This document shows positions 44,674 through 57,400 of a DNA stretch of 64,000 nucleotides, piece by piece. Below the pieces are notes generated by a model. The model had not been told where the DNA came from. It worked only from the letters and a program-made list of their open reading frames with translations, and did not search any database. The stretch spans positions 1 through 64,000 of the forward strand of contig MOWL01000068.1 in the NCBI GenBank assembly GCA_002110485.1, read 5' to 3'. The translations under genes and the position numbers were made by a program. How positions within the stretch are numbered: position 1 is the stretch's first letter; each line of letters opens with the position of its first letter. Source of the stretch: Emergomyces orientalis. Its lineage: Eukaryota; Ascomycota; Eurotiomycetes; Onygenales; Ajellomycetaceae.

Positions 44674-47511
44674 ATGCGGCCGCAATTCCTGCGTGCGGCG
44701 GCGAGGTCGAGGAGGCAGCAGCACTCTCCACGCCACTATTGCGGCAGATTCGGATATAATTACGGTTACAGTTGCGCGGCGGGGGCGGGGAGGTCCAGGT
44801 CATTTGCGACTTCGGTGCCCAGGACGGCGGAGGTGGAGCTTACAATTGGTGCGTGGTTATCAATTGGAGGGAGGAACGGGGGAAGAATTGATGTAGATGT
44901 ATATTCCATGTGTGAATTTCTTGACTGACTTATGTGCTTCTTTTTGTAGATGGGAAGAAGGTTTCAATAGAAGGTTAGTGCTATTTGGATCGTTCAGGAT
45001 ATATCTCCTTGGAATGGATTGGGTTTAAATGGTGATGGTGGTGATGGTAGGGATGGATCTCGGTTTTGCTGACGTTGGTTGATGTGAAACAGCTGGTTCG
45101 GCTTTGATTCAGGCGTGCGAGAAGGCGGGTGTTACAATTCCTCGGTATGTTCGATCAATGGCTCTGTGAACTCGATTTGTGTTTGGTTTACTGACTAATT
45201 TGCCTCTGCAGATATTGTTATCATGAGTAAGTTGTTTTTGTTCGAGTCAGCGGATTCTTTGCTTTTGTTTTTCCTAGAAGAACTGGATTGTTAAGTAAAA
45301 TTTTAGGAAACTATTGATTGCAGGAAATTGTACGTTTACCATTAACCTTCACTGCCCTTTGAAATTAACGAATGATACCCTGACAGCCAAACAGGCCGAA
45401 TGTGTCTAGTCGAGGTTGAACGAGCCCCCAAACCAGTAGCATCATGCGCATGGCCAGTCCAGCCAGGAATGGTCGTCAAGACCAATTCCCCCCTCACACA
45501 CAAAGCCCGAGAAGGCGTCATGGAATTCCTCCTCGCCAACCACCCCTTGGACTGCCCTATCTGCGACCAGGGAGGTGAGTGCGACCTGCAGGACCAATCG
45601 ATGAGATATGGCGCGGACCGTGGACGGTTCCACGAAGTAGGCGGCAAGCGTGCTGTGGAGGATAAGAATATTGGACCGTTAATCAAGACTTCGATGAACC
45701 GATGCATTCACTGCACACGCTGTGTCCGTTTTGCAAATGACGTAGCAGGTGCCCCTGAGCTGGGGACCACCGGCCGAGGAAATGAGATGCAGATTGGCAC
45801 TTATTTAGAGAAGAACCTGGATACAGAATTGTCGGGTAACGTTATAGATCTGTGTCCCGTCGGTGCTCTGACGTCGAAACCATATGCCTTCAGAGCCCGA
45901 CCTTGGGAGCTCCAACATACTGAATCTATCGATGTTCTGGATGCTTTGGGATCAAATATTCGTGTGGACGCCCGTGGAATGGAAGTCATGCGTATTCTAC
46001 CCAGACTGAACGACGATGTCAATGAGGAGTGGATCAACGACAAGGCCCGATTTGCCTGTGATGGATTGCGAACTCAACGACTCACCACCCCCTTGGTCAG
46101 GAAAAATAACAAATTCGTCCCTGTTACCTGGGAGCACGCCCTGACGGAAATCGGAGGCGCTTTCCGCCAACTTGCCCCCAAGGCCAATGAATTCAAGGCC
46201 ATTGCTGGTCATCTCGTTGAGACCGAGTCCCTGGTTGCCATGAAAGACCTCGCCAACAGGCTTGGATCCGACAACCTGGCTCTCGACCAACCGGGTGGTA
46301 GCGCTCCCATCGCACACGGCGTTGACGTACGATCGAATTACCTCTTCAACTCCAAAATTTACGGCATTGAAGAGGCCGACGCAATCCTCCTCGTCGCCAC
46401 CAACCCCCGCCACGAAGCTGCCGTCCTCAACGCCCGCATTCGCAAGCAATACCTCCGCTCAGACCTCCAAATCGGCCTCGTCGGCGAAACCTTCGCCAGC
46501 ACTTTCGACTTCGAGCACCTCGGCACCACAACCGCGAACCTCAAATCCGCCCTTGCAGGCCCATTCGGCAAAACCCTCGCCTCGGCCAAACGACCTATGA
46601 TTATCGTCGGCTCCGCCGCCGCTGAACACCCAGACGCAAAAGCCATCTTCGAAACCGTCGGCGCCTTCGTCGACAAGAACGCTGCCACCTTCAATACCCC
46701 TGAATGGCAGGGTTATAATGTCCTACAGCGCGCAGCCTCGCGCGCCGGTGCCTATGAAGTCGGCTTCACCACGCCTTCCCCTGACGTCGCCGCCACAGAG
46801 CCAAAGATGGTCTGGCTTCTCGGCGCGGACGAGGCCACTGAGGCAGACATCCCCAAGTCTGCCTTCGTCATCTACCAGGGCCACCACGGTGACCGTGGCG
46901 CCCAGCTCGCCGACGTTGTCCTCCCAGGCACCGCCTACACGGAGAAATCAGGCACATATGTCAACACCGAGGGCCGCGTGCAGATGACAAGGGCCGCCAC
47001 CTCGCCGCCCGGCGCAGCCCGTGACGATTGGAAGATCATCCGCGCCGCCAGCGAGTTCCTCGGCGCGCCACTGCCGTATGACGATGTGGAGATGCTACGG
47101 GATCGCATGGAGATGATCTCGCCGGCGCTGCGCCGGTATGACGTTGTGGAGAACACCTCTGCTGGTGTGAGTGCGTTGAGCAAGGTGCAGCTTGTGGATC
47201 AGAATCGGGGCGCTGGAGTGAGCAATGAGCCATTTAGGAGGGCTGTGGAGAATTTTTATTTTACGGATTCGATATCGAGAAGGTGAGCTTTTAACACCAC
47301 CTCCCCTTGTTTATTTCCCTTGTTTTCGTTTAATGCCCTGAGAGCATTGTGCACTTTTTGAGATTGTCCTAATTATACTAACTGTTATTACAGCTCCCCA
47401 ACAATGGCCCGCTGCTCAGCCGCTAAAGAGACCGGGAACCCAGATACTAACTTCATGATTGGAAGTGCGGTAGATGAACAACAGCGCCTGGGCGGTGCGT
47501 CTAGTGCATAA
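44674..47511 (+). CDS. nuo78: NADH-ubiquinone oxidoreductase 78 kDa subunit (NDUFS1/Nuo78)
   Basis: Largest subunit of the complex I electron-input arm in the mitochondrial matrix, carrying three iron-sulfur clusters. Exons 44674-44848, 44950-44973, 45093-45144, 45212-45226, 45307-45329, 45395-47282, 47394-47511 join in frame to 764 residues. The N-terminus (MRPQFLRAAARSRRQ) is an Arg-rich mitochondrial presequence. The ferredoxin-like domain is split by four small exons and supplies YCYHE and GNCRMCLVEVE for the 2Fe-2S cluster. Next come CPICDQGGECDLQDQS, then CIHCTRCVRF and LCPVGALTSKPYAFRARPWE for the 4Fe-4S clusters. The long C-terminal molybdopterin-oxidoreductase-like domain follows. 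The start gives a normal length for the family. It converges with XRCC4 downstream. Confidence 0.96.
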
Positions 47512-47874
47512 TAAAGGGCCTTTCTCCTGTTTTTATTTATTCATTTTATCCCTTTTTGAAACAAAACAAAACAAATGAGCAAAATATTTTCCTTCCTTTT
47601 CTCTCCGAGTGTCTCTGATTAACTAGGTTAATTTTAGGCCCTCTATTTTCTTTGTTCTTTGCGTTTTCTGCGCACCGTTGATTGTCTTTTTTGATGTAGT
47701 TTTCTTCATTTCCTGCATTTGTGGAATGGATAGTGCTCGCTTTCCCGCGCACCGCCTTTGCTTGTCATGTTAAATCTTTCTCTCTTTCGAGTGTTTTCTT
47801 TTTGTTGGTTTCCAGATCCTAGATAGGTAGGTAGCTGTGTATGTATGTATATAGTATAGTGCATGTGAGAGAAA

Positions 47875-47911
<37 letters not shown>

Positions 47912-49044
47912 GATTGTGAAAATGAATATACTTTTTGATTCTGTAAAGGAAAAAAGCTAGGAGGAAAAATCATCATACAAGCAGGTAGAAAAGAGAAAAC
48001 AACCAGGGGTGCAAATAAAGAACCCGGGTGGAGGAAGTTGAATATGCGTTGGGGTTAAGACAGATTAGATATATACAGGCAGTGGATAGAACGACACCAC
48101 TAGCCTAGAGGAATATTGAGGAGTTAGAAACTGCCATGTTGTGGTATCAGTGAAGAAGGAACCTGGCGGTTCTGCGATGCTTATTAGTGTATTATAAATG
48201 GAGGGAGAATGATAAGATTTTCCAGAGTGACCTGTATGGTTAGGGGGCAAACGGCGCATTGCAATCCATCTCTCGGTGGCTGTTTGTGATATCGGTGAGA
48301 GAAGATTCCCTCAACCATGGCCATTCAAGGAGGTTAGTTGCGATGAGTAACTACATCTGCAAAAATACATGGGAGGCATACAAAAGCAGTTTTCTGTCTT
48401 GTTTTCTTTTCATTATGATTTATTCTGAGGTGATTATCCTACTGCGTAAGAAGGCGGGCAACCGACCGACAGACGAAACAGAGCTGGTTGATCAAGGAGT
48501 GTTTGTGCCTGTGTTTCGAGTTTTTCGAATTTTTCGCTTGGATACATGGCCTATTCGCGACATGAGACAGTAGGATTATACGGATAAGGAACAGAAATAC
48601 ATACGGGGAAAAGAGTACCAGACACAATAGGCAAGGAGGGATATATAATGAAGCTTTGGTTCGGCTAGACAACATGAGGTATCGTCTATCATTATTTCAT
48701 CACCCAGGGGTTTATTTGAAGTCATGATAGAGATGAGCAACGGAAATGAGCTACGGAATATAGCGTAGACAGACAGCACAGTTGTTGAGTATATCTTATC
48801 CGTCATCAACTACATGTAGCAATGAATACATGATCCAACGATGGGTATAAGAAATGGAAGAACCACACGACTGAGAAGCGGGCAACCAGACACAATTAAT
48901 CATCATCATCTGCCAGCATAGACATAGGCATTTCCGCGAGATCTGTCAGGAGTGCATGGATAATTGCTTCGAGGCCATTATAATCCCGTCAGCGGAATAC
49001 TGAAGCCATAAAATTATGGGCGTTTGTCGTGTGCAAACATCATG
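47512..49044. other. Convergent intergenic region with (GA)n tract
   Basis: 3' flanks of the complex I and XRCC4 genes. An imperfect (GA)n run lies at about 47876 to 47912. No credible gene; short open frames lack coding character. Confidence 0.5.
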
Positions 49045-50402
49045 TCACAGTTCATCATCCTCGTCAGAATCACCCTCTTCCGCAGGAGTGGGTTCTACGC
49101 GTCCCCTCTTCCTTGTAAAGGGAAGCTCTCGGCGTGGCGGGGGACTGGATGTCGTCTTTTTCGTCGTCGTCGTCGAAAATGTTGGTTGCTTTGACGATGC
49201 ACGTGTGGCTCTTTTGCCAGCATTCGCTGTTGGCGGCGGGTGAGGTGTCTTTGTTGGCTCGTCTGCTTCATCTTCGGTGGCAGTTTCATCCTCGAGTGGA
49301 TCCGGGGTCTCTTGTCTCTCTGATTCCGTGGAAGTATTCTCATCACCGTCACCCTCAACCTCACCCTCATTCTGCATACTAGCATTACGCTTGTTTCCAA
49401 CCTTGTCTACATCCATTGTATCAAAGCCATCTTCGCTCTCCGATGATACGGCCGGTTCCTCTGCTTTCCGCTTGCCGCGACGTCTTGTACTACTAGTTTC
49501 TAATGGGGCAGAAGCATTCATTTCGTCAACTGGAGACAATCTTTTAGCACGGACAAGACAAAAAAAACAGGTAGAAGAGGTGACGCGTGTCTGCGAACCT
49601 TTTGCGGGATCAACCGTTGCCGACGCGAGCAAACGTTGTTGATTCCTAATTTTCAATTTTTTTTCATTTAACAACTGAGCGAACTTGGCGATCAACTGGT
49701 CATCATGCTCCGTTTTGGCCTTGATTAATTCCTCCAGTTGCGAATTCAATTTGTTAATGGTGCTCTCTACTGCATCATATTTAACAGCTAAGGAAGCAAG
49801 TTCATCTTCAAGTTCATCCGCCCGGGTCACGGCCACACCGGTCCATTCGAACAACTCTATGGCCTGATCGTCATCCTGTTTGAGGGATATAGTTCCCAAT
49901 CTTTGCTGGAAAAGGAAGTAGTATCAGAACTAGGCAAAATCAAAGGTAACGGCGACAGTATATATTTACCGTGATTGTATCGATTCTCTTCCTTAAACTA
50001 ATGACAATCTCTTTCTCGCTCTCATCATCTTCGTCTTGTTTCACAGTGGCTGCGATTTCCACCCCCGACTTATGCGCTTCGGGCACCGACGCGGACTGTT
50101 TCTGCCCAAGTGCGTATGCAAGGATACCCGTCCACTCGTCGTCAGTGCCATTGTAATTTTTGGCGCGCAATTTATCAATCTGAGCCGATTTCACTACAAC
50201 TATGGCATTAGCTACGCATTACCTGCGAATAGAATGTCGCAAGGGTTTAGCTATACATACCTGAACCTCGATACGGAGCTTCCCCCTCTGTGGCAACGAG
50301 CTTCAGATCAAGCTCTGAACTGCCTGATCTAGCTACCTTAACCAAAACAAAGTCTCCAGGACTATCACTTCTTTGTATGCGCAGAATTTTTTCTCTCGCC
50401 AT
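49045..50402 (-). CDS. XRCC4 homologue (non-homologous end joining)
   Basis: Scaffold that pairs with DNA ligase IV in double-strand break repair. Exons (minus): 50261-50402, 49970-50199, 49045-49905, giving 410 residues. The N-terminal ~140 residues form the globular head (MAREKILRIQRSD; later DDEWTGILAYALG, corresponding to the WTG region of XRCC4). A long coiled coil follows (about residues 140 to 200: ELEDELASLAVKYDAVES) and ends FAQLLNEKKLKIRNQQ, which closely resembles the ligase-binding segment of human XRCC4. The C-terminal half is acidic, Ser/Thr/Pro-rich and probably disordered, with basic patches (TRRRGKRKAEE; KRGRVEP) that may be nuclear localisation signals. It is divergent from Byr4, with 982 bases between starts. 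Confidence 0.85.
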
Positions 50403-51384
50403 AATTTACGGAAAGTGAGAAATCATACATATATATAGGTGAATTGGCCGATGAAGAAAAGTGTTGTCTGTCGCAAAAGACGGACAGATAGCTTGAGATA
50501 GCTTTCTCTGATATTTGCAGGCAGCAGTGATGTAATTACGGGTTTGCATTACCGGTACCGTCATGACGCTTGCCAAAGTTACCATACACACACGTGATAT
50601 AGAACCAGGGTTACGCGTGGAGAACGACGCGCCAGGGTTTCGCTTAAAGAACCCTTTCCGGACTAGCCGCCTAAGCGCGTTCCTCGTCTCTGCGCTTGGC
50701 CCCAACCTCCTCTTGTCCTGGAATCTGGATGCTCAAGTCCTGCAGAAGCACAACGACAACGACGAACGACGACGGTGTTGCATTGAGATACACTGTTCAA
50801 CTCTCCAACTACGGATTACACTGCCACAATATCCCTACCTCGAATATTCACCCTCCCAGCCACCGTCCCACTTTTTCCCTTCTCACTCGCAACAATTTCG
50901 ATCCCAACTATATCCAGCTGTCCCCGTCTGTTGCCCAATATCCAAGTTCCACCCAAGCTCAACAAGTCTGGACCGGGTCCCCGTATAACCTGTTTAATCA
51001 AATTTTGTCCACGGTGGTTTTATCTACTCTACATGGGTAAGGCCAGATTGAGAGCTTTCGACTGTCGCTCGGTTCAATTCGAAAGCAGTACAATCGACAG
51101 CCCTAGCTCATAAAAAAACTTTCCCCCATCAGAAAACTCACTCTCTTGTTTCGGTCCAACCACCCCCCAGCCTATCAGAAACCTATTAAAACAAGTGATA
51201 AGACCAACGCGGAATGACTTCTCATCCTCCCTTGTCTCGTGTCTGCCTAGGTCAACATCCAAGTTCACCCGCAAGCACAAGAAGTTCTACTTAAAACTAT
51301 CTTTATAAAGATAGATTATATTTTGTTGAATACGCGAGCTACAACAGCTGCGGAAGAGTCGGTTCAGCTGGCGGTTATCTCAGC
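50403..51384. promoter_or_regulatory. Shared upstream region of XRCC4 and Byr4 genes
   Basis: The 982 bases separate two divergent starts. TATATATA lies at 50430 to 50437, about 30 bases upstream of the XRCC4 start. Several short open frames on the plus strand are probably non-coding leader of Byr4. No specific regulator site is claimed. Confidence 0.5.
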
Positions 51385-54300
51385 ATGGAAACATCCCCCC
51401 CGAAGCTGCGCCAACCTCAAGAAGCAGAAGAAGCAATCGAATGCTGGGACGACGACGAAGATCTACAATGTAACGATGATATCCAGTTCCGTACTGTTTC
51501 GGCCGGTACCTCTGTGACAGGATCGTCTTCCTTCCGGCCATCCGGCCATCGTGACTCCGTATCCTCTCGTCGTTCCTGCAGATCTGACCTAGATTCTAAT
51601 GGTGGCCATGAGGAAGATTGGCAACTGCTGTTACATGACAATGATGAGGCTGCAACAAAGGACGCAATCGCCTCAGCCAAAAGTGCCGGCATTCCCCTTC
51701 CTGCTAATGTCCCCAGTTCGGCATTGCTAGGTGGTACGATAAAGCGTCTTGGCGGCAGAAAAATCAAAAAGGCCATAGGAGACGATTGGTCAGAAGATCT
51801 TGAATTCTCCGGTGTTGAAGGGGAGCTTGAACTGAAATTGAATCGCAAAGAAACATTCCCAGATTCGCTACGCCAGCTTGGATCGTTTCCTGATTTTAGT
51901 CCTGTTAAATCTCGGGACTTTGATTCAGATCCGTTTACCACTGATAATTGCAATCGTTCCCCGCCACGAAAACTGACCTTTCCCAATTTATATCGGTTTC
52001 GTGATACAGAGGATGACAGCTCTTTCCATGATGTTCCAACTATCAAAATTGCGAAATCACGACCGCAACAGACCATCCTCCCTACACCGACGACAAAACC
52101 AATCGGAGAAGATGACAACTTTGAGACTGACCTGGAATTCCCCGCTGATGGTGAACCTTTGAAACTGTCCGCGAGGAAAGACAGAGCCAAATCTCCAGAC
52201 CCTTCTCTTGATGACTTCGACACTGAATGGGCGGAGGGAAGTATCGGAGTGCGTTTTGGTGGGACAAAAAGAGACGGGTTTTCCAATCGTAGCTCAACTG
52301 TCTCGGCGCTGAGCCCTAGTGTCTCCAGTTGTTTGACGGCTGAAAGTGAAGATGATGGACTTGATGGCCTACTTTTGCCTGATGGCCCATTGGATCTGGA
52401 ACAGGCGATCAAGAAGAGGCTGCAATCTCAGTTATCGCATTCGCCTCCAACTGCTGCACCAAAGCAAAGCCCAAAACGTGTCACTCCGCCAAATGATGAC
52501 TTCTTTTCGGGAATTGAAATCGGGGATGGCGAGGTTTTTGATTCAGGCAAACTGACTCTGAACCGCAATATCAAGCGCAAAACTACAAGGCCTATAAGCC
52601 CCGCCAGGCGTACCGCCACCAGCATAACATTCACCAACAAACCCCCAGTGCCCCCTACCACTCGTATTCCTAGATTATCCGGCCATGAACGTCCTCATTC
52701 TACACATCTCGAGCCTGTCTCTGAAAGTGGGGCGCCCCTTCCCAAATATCGACGGCCACACTCGCGTTTGAGTGGCCATAGTGCCCATTCGTCTCTCTCG
52801 AGTATCCCTCTTCCCAGTCCACCGACAATGTCCCCACCGCAAATGACTCCCAGCCGTAGGTCGCTAGGAAACAGAACACCTGGGGATACAATGCGGAGCC
52901 CACCCACAACTACCAACGCCCAGCTCCTGAAGGCGAAACGATCCGTACCAATGCTGCGTAACGTACATCAATCTGGGGTACCACCCGTTCCACGCCCCCC
53001 TTCTCGGCAAGATGGCACCACCAGGCCCACACTTTCGTCTCGGCCTAAAACGCCCACCGCGGAATCTCGCCTTAGCGGTCGTCGCCCCTCCATTCCCTTT
53101 CTCCCAGCTGGAGCATCGCACAATCAGTCTCACCATGTTAACATTAAAACTGCTCGACATTATCGACGTACCGATTCGGACAGTTCTACAGACTTGTTTT
53201 CGAACCCGCGTTCAACATCCAGACTCTCCAATCGGGACCGCCCCGAAACTCCAGGTCGTTTTCGATTTGATCTCGGCCCAGAATCTTTAGCTGCTACCGT
53301 AAAACAAACAATTACTAGACCTACCAGGCGTAGAAATTTTGGTGATGGCTCAGAATTGGATATTTTCGATGACCTTCCAACCTCAGCCTCCCTGGAAAGC
53401 AAGTTTGTCAAACACCCTATCAGGCACGGTGCTCCCAGGTCTATAAGGAGCAGACTTAGCCAGTCCCATATTGTACCTCCCCACCTGGCCCACAGCCCAG
53501 TTACTCGTCCCCATACTAGCCCTACAAAGCAAGACTTTACTCCTCGATTTGCGCGAGATACAAATTCCTCGAGGAATGCCAGAGAACAGCGAATTGCTTC
53601 AATGACATTTGCACAAAGTCGCGAGATTACGCCGTTGGCCCCCCTTAGCACAAACTGGAAATCTCCGGCCCCTGTGCGACCCCCCTCTCATACTTCAATA
53701 AAGAATCGCCGTGGAAAGGGGTCGGTTGACCACAAGCCTCATCTCATAAAGCCTATGGGTGCTGGCGTACATGAAGCAAAATGTAGGTTTATCCAAGTCT
53801 GTCGCTGTTTCCATGATTCATATAACTTACGCCATGTCCAGCTGTCAAGGGAATGCGTTACAATCCGGTGGCATACAAGTGGGAAGGTAATGAAAATGCG
53901 ACAGCCGAATTTGAACCGATGCCATCGCCAAAATCGCCCAAAGCTGCCCCTGCCCTCATCACTAATGTTGGGGCGGCCTCTGGCGTCCAAGTCGTCGGTG
54001 GAATGGTATTTGATCCTCAGCGCATGTGCTGGTTAAAAGTCGCCGAGACCCAATCTAGCAAAGAGAACGTCACACTTGCTCCTGACGAAGAAGAAGTCCT
54101 GGCGGGCCTAGATGATCTAGAAGAGCGCCCCCAAAAGTCAAATAATGCTTCCAGAAGAGCACAGACCTCGAGCGATATGGTGGCGCTGGATAACATCGCT
54201 AATCTGGAGGACAAGAGTGGTGGTGAATCCTCTGACGAATGGCCAATTACGGAGGAATTCGATGTTGGTCCGGAGTTCATCAAGCGGCAACGTGCGGAGG

Positions 54301-54434
54301 AAGAGAAATGGAGACGGAAGGTCTGTAAGTGGGTCACTACAGACCGCGCAGCGCTTGGTGATGGATGGAGGTGGGCGATTCGAGATATGGTAAAGTCTGA
54401 ACTCACTGGTACCCCCTCGATGGGTAGAAACTGA
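51385..54434 (+). CDS. byr4: Byr4/Bfa1-type septation GAP subunit
   Basis: Subunit of the two-component GAP (with Cdc16/Bub2) that restrains the Spg1 GTPase of the septation or mitotic exit network at the spindle pole body. Exons 51385-53782 and 53842-54434 give 996 residues. Near the N-terminus, ECWDDDEDLQ (residues 19-28) and a second DDWSEDLEF are the acidic Trp motifs of the family. GGTIKRLGGRKIKKAIGDDW lies between them. The long middle is Ser/Pro/Arg-rich, disordered and rich in SP/TP sites, as expected for a cell-cycle kinase target. The C-terminal region starts at MRYNPVAYKWEGNENA, coded just after the intron, and continues VGGMVFDPQRMCWLKV, the conserved Byr4/Bfa1 signature. The intron is 59 bases with donor GTAGGT. 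Confidence 0.9.
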
Positions 54435-57400
54435 TTGTTCTTTTGTATTTCTTCATATCCCCTTTAATAAGTTGTTGGTATCGTTGCACACATCGTTCAT
54501 AGACGTGAATGACGCTCAGTACTTTTTGTTCTTGTGTTTTCTTCTATTTTCTTCTAGTTTCTTCTATTACCCCCTTTAAAATTCTTGAGAGAGAAATGGG
54601 CTCAAACCTCCGTCTCTATAATATTTTCGGATGGTTTTGTGGACTTTACTGTGTCCCTTTCCGTTGTTTCCTTATCCCAATTTGTACTTGGTTACGATGG
54701 ACCTTTTACGACGAACATGCCGCCATGATTGCACAGGGCTAATTCCCATATCATGCCCTTGATGACTTTACGAATCCCCCCCCACAAAAAGAACAAAAGT
54801 TGTCGTGACTTGACAATCGTGTATTATCTACCAATATATGCCCCGCTAACGATTTCCATTACATATGTATGCCGTGTTTTTGTCGGTTCCAGATGTCCCC
54901 TTTTTTTGTTGCTATCGCTTGTTTTTGTCCTTTCTCCCGTTCTTCACCTTCGATGCATGTATTGTCTGTACCTAGTAACCCTTTAACTACGCCGACCATT
55001 TGTTTATCGAATTTCTTTCCTTTTGTGTTTATTACAATATATCTTTCAGATGTTCTCCTCGGCTACTGTTATCCGTCTACTCTCCCTTTGTCGACGTTGT
55101 CTGGTATCTGAATTACCATCCCCATAAACCATGGACGGGGGGTGTAGTTGATGTTGCGGCTCAATACGTTTCTCGGACCCATGGCACCTAGACTTCTGTT
55201 TCCTCAGCCAGCACCCATTGATATCGAATGCCGCTCGAAGAAACAAACACCGTTTCTCTATAAACTACTTCAGTAACACATCTTCAGTTGCCTTTCTTTA
55301 TTCTTTTTGGCCAAATGTTGGAGAAAGGTGGGTTAGCCAGTTGGATGGCGATTACATATCCAAAAAGCAAAAGCCGACTGGACAAAGCATGGGACAGTAT
55401 CCGGCGTTTTTCCGTTCTTTCATGCCTATTGTTACAGGCGCATGATACCCGTATACTGCCGCAATTTGTGAAAACTAAGAAGAATGCAAGTGTATGTATA
55501 CGGGGTGTAGGCCTACTTGCACATATATACAGGTACCTAGGAACTGAGCGTGGCAACTCTCTGTTTCTTCAGCATCCTCTGAGTTCTAAGCCTATTACTA
55601 ATTATATAGCTCAGGAAATCCGAACCCCATATATATATTTTCCTCTGCGGACCAGACCACACGTAAGTATATAACCCAAGAGCTCTAAGCTTATCAAGCA
55701 ATATGAAAAGCTATATCCAAAAATGCCCTCGACTCCCCTTCACGGTCCCTTCCCTTCCCTTCCCTCTCCCCAGCCACATCGAAATAAAATATCGAGTGAC
55801 AGAAAACAGACGATAAATCAGCAGTGAGTCATGCGCATAACTCATTATACGAGCCTACGAAAACGGGAGTATGGCATTATTTCGCAGTCTACTAGGTCCC
55901 CCAATGCAAAGCACACAATGGAAAGGTGTGCGCGTGAGAGTCAGACTCGATCACAATAATGGGATATCAGGCACACACGAAAGTCAGCTCAAAAAAGGAA
56001 AAGCTGCCTTCATTCTGAGACTAGCTACTGGGAGGTACGACATGCATGTTAGATGTAATGCACATAGCTCTCGGGCGTTAACGCGTGAAATTTGTTTGGG
56101 TCTTTCCAATACTTTCTATATTCTTTCTTCAAGGTCCCCGCGAGAAGAGCCTCCATTTTTTTGGGCGTTTAATTTTACTTCTTATTCATTTGACACACAC
56201 TCCTCCTTTGTGTATATACATTCTAATATCACCCCCTTCGATCCACTAGATCCAACTTTACTTGGTGTCATATGATGTAGATAAAGTTCTGTGTGATGTC
56301 GCACAATATATGGTGACTGTGTGAAGATATGTATCCATTACAACTTCAACCACGAGATACAGATGCAGAATGCGCTCATAATTTCTTAACTAAAAATACC
56401 TGTTACTGTACACAGAATATGCAGAATGACAGTGAGTAACTCAAGTACATCCAGGCACGTTCTTTTCATGCAAGGGTACCTACATACATAACTCCATGCA
56501 CACGTTATATTATGTCCACTCTGGCAAAAGGTACCCGCCAGCAGAAAACCGAGAGAAGGAATGGAACTCTCACTCCGAACAAACGCGTCCCTTGCTCAGT
56601 CCGTGTTTTCTTGTAACTGAGGACTCATTCGGAGGCTAGCATTCGATTACATGCAGTAGATTCGGACCTCATTTCCAAAAGCGTATCGCCATTAGGGGGG
56701 CATGTTGAAAGTTAGTTCCACGGATAAATGCGGACACGTTCACTAGCCATTCAATTTATACAAAGTCAATATTAGTGTGACAAAGGTTCTTTTACAGCAA
56801 CGACAAAAGCAAGCGAAAAAAGAAACGAACAAAAAAGGTTAGAAGCAAACCGCAAGCTGGGGCACCTTTCATCCCATCTCTTGGCGGCGGGCTAAATGGA
56901 AAGGGACAACTGAGTTGAAGGCGACGCCAATTTGATTATTGGCCAGCTTGTGAGTGTTGTGAGTGGGATGTTCTGAAAGGAGCCCGATGTCGCCGAAGTA
57001 ATGAACATAGGCAAGATTGGACTAGGCCTTTCAATCTTCTGGGTTTGCTTGGTTCATGGGGACAACTCCCCCTCGACCCATTTGTAGACATACGGGGATT
57101 GTACCCAACACCGTAAGCCAAGTTGCCGAGCATTTATTGGTTTCGTAATTCCCATCCCGGGGGGCCGGGGGCGGATTGAAATTTGCCACATCGGTAAAGA
57201 TAACTAACCCGTAAGCTTTATGTGTGAAGGCGGCCGTGGTGCTGGGGGTGCCCCGGCCAAAGTTAGGGGGATGTCCTTCTAGCCAGAAATGGCTTGACAG
57301 TGGTTGGCAAGACGTGGTATTGTTAGGGATGGAAATGAGCTTTCCCTTAAACCGCTGGACAATGGCATTGAGCTTGAATTGAAAATTGAACAGCGCCCCC

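Noticed and set aside
49541..49598. Possible 58-base intron in the XRCC4 last exon (GTTCGC...AAAAG)
   Set aside because: Removing it shifts the frame and gives a stop within a few codons; the unspliced frame stays open for 287 codons.
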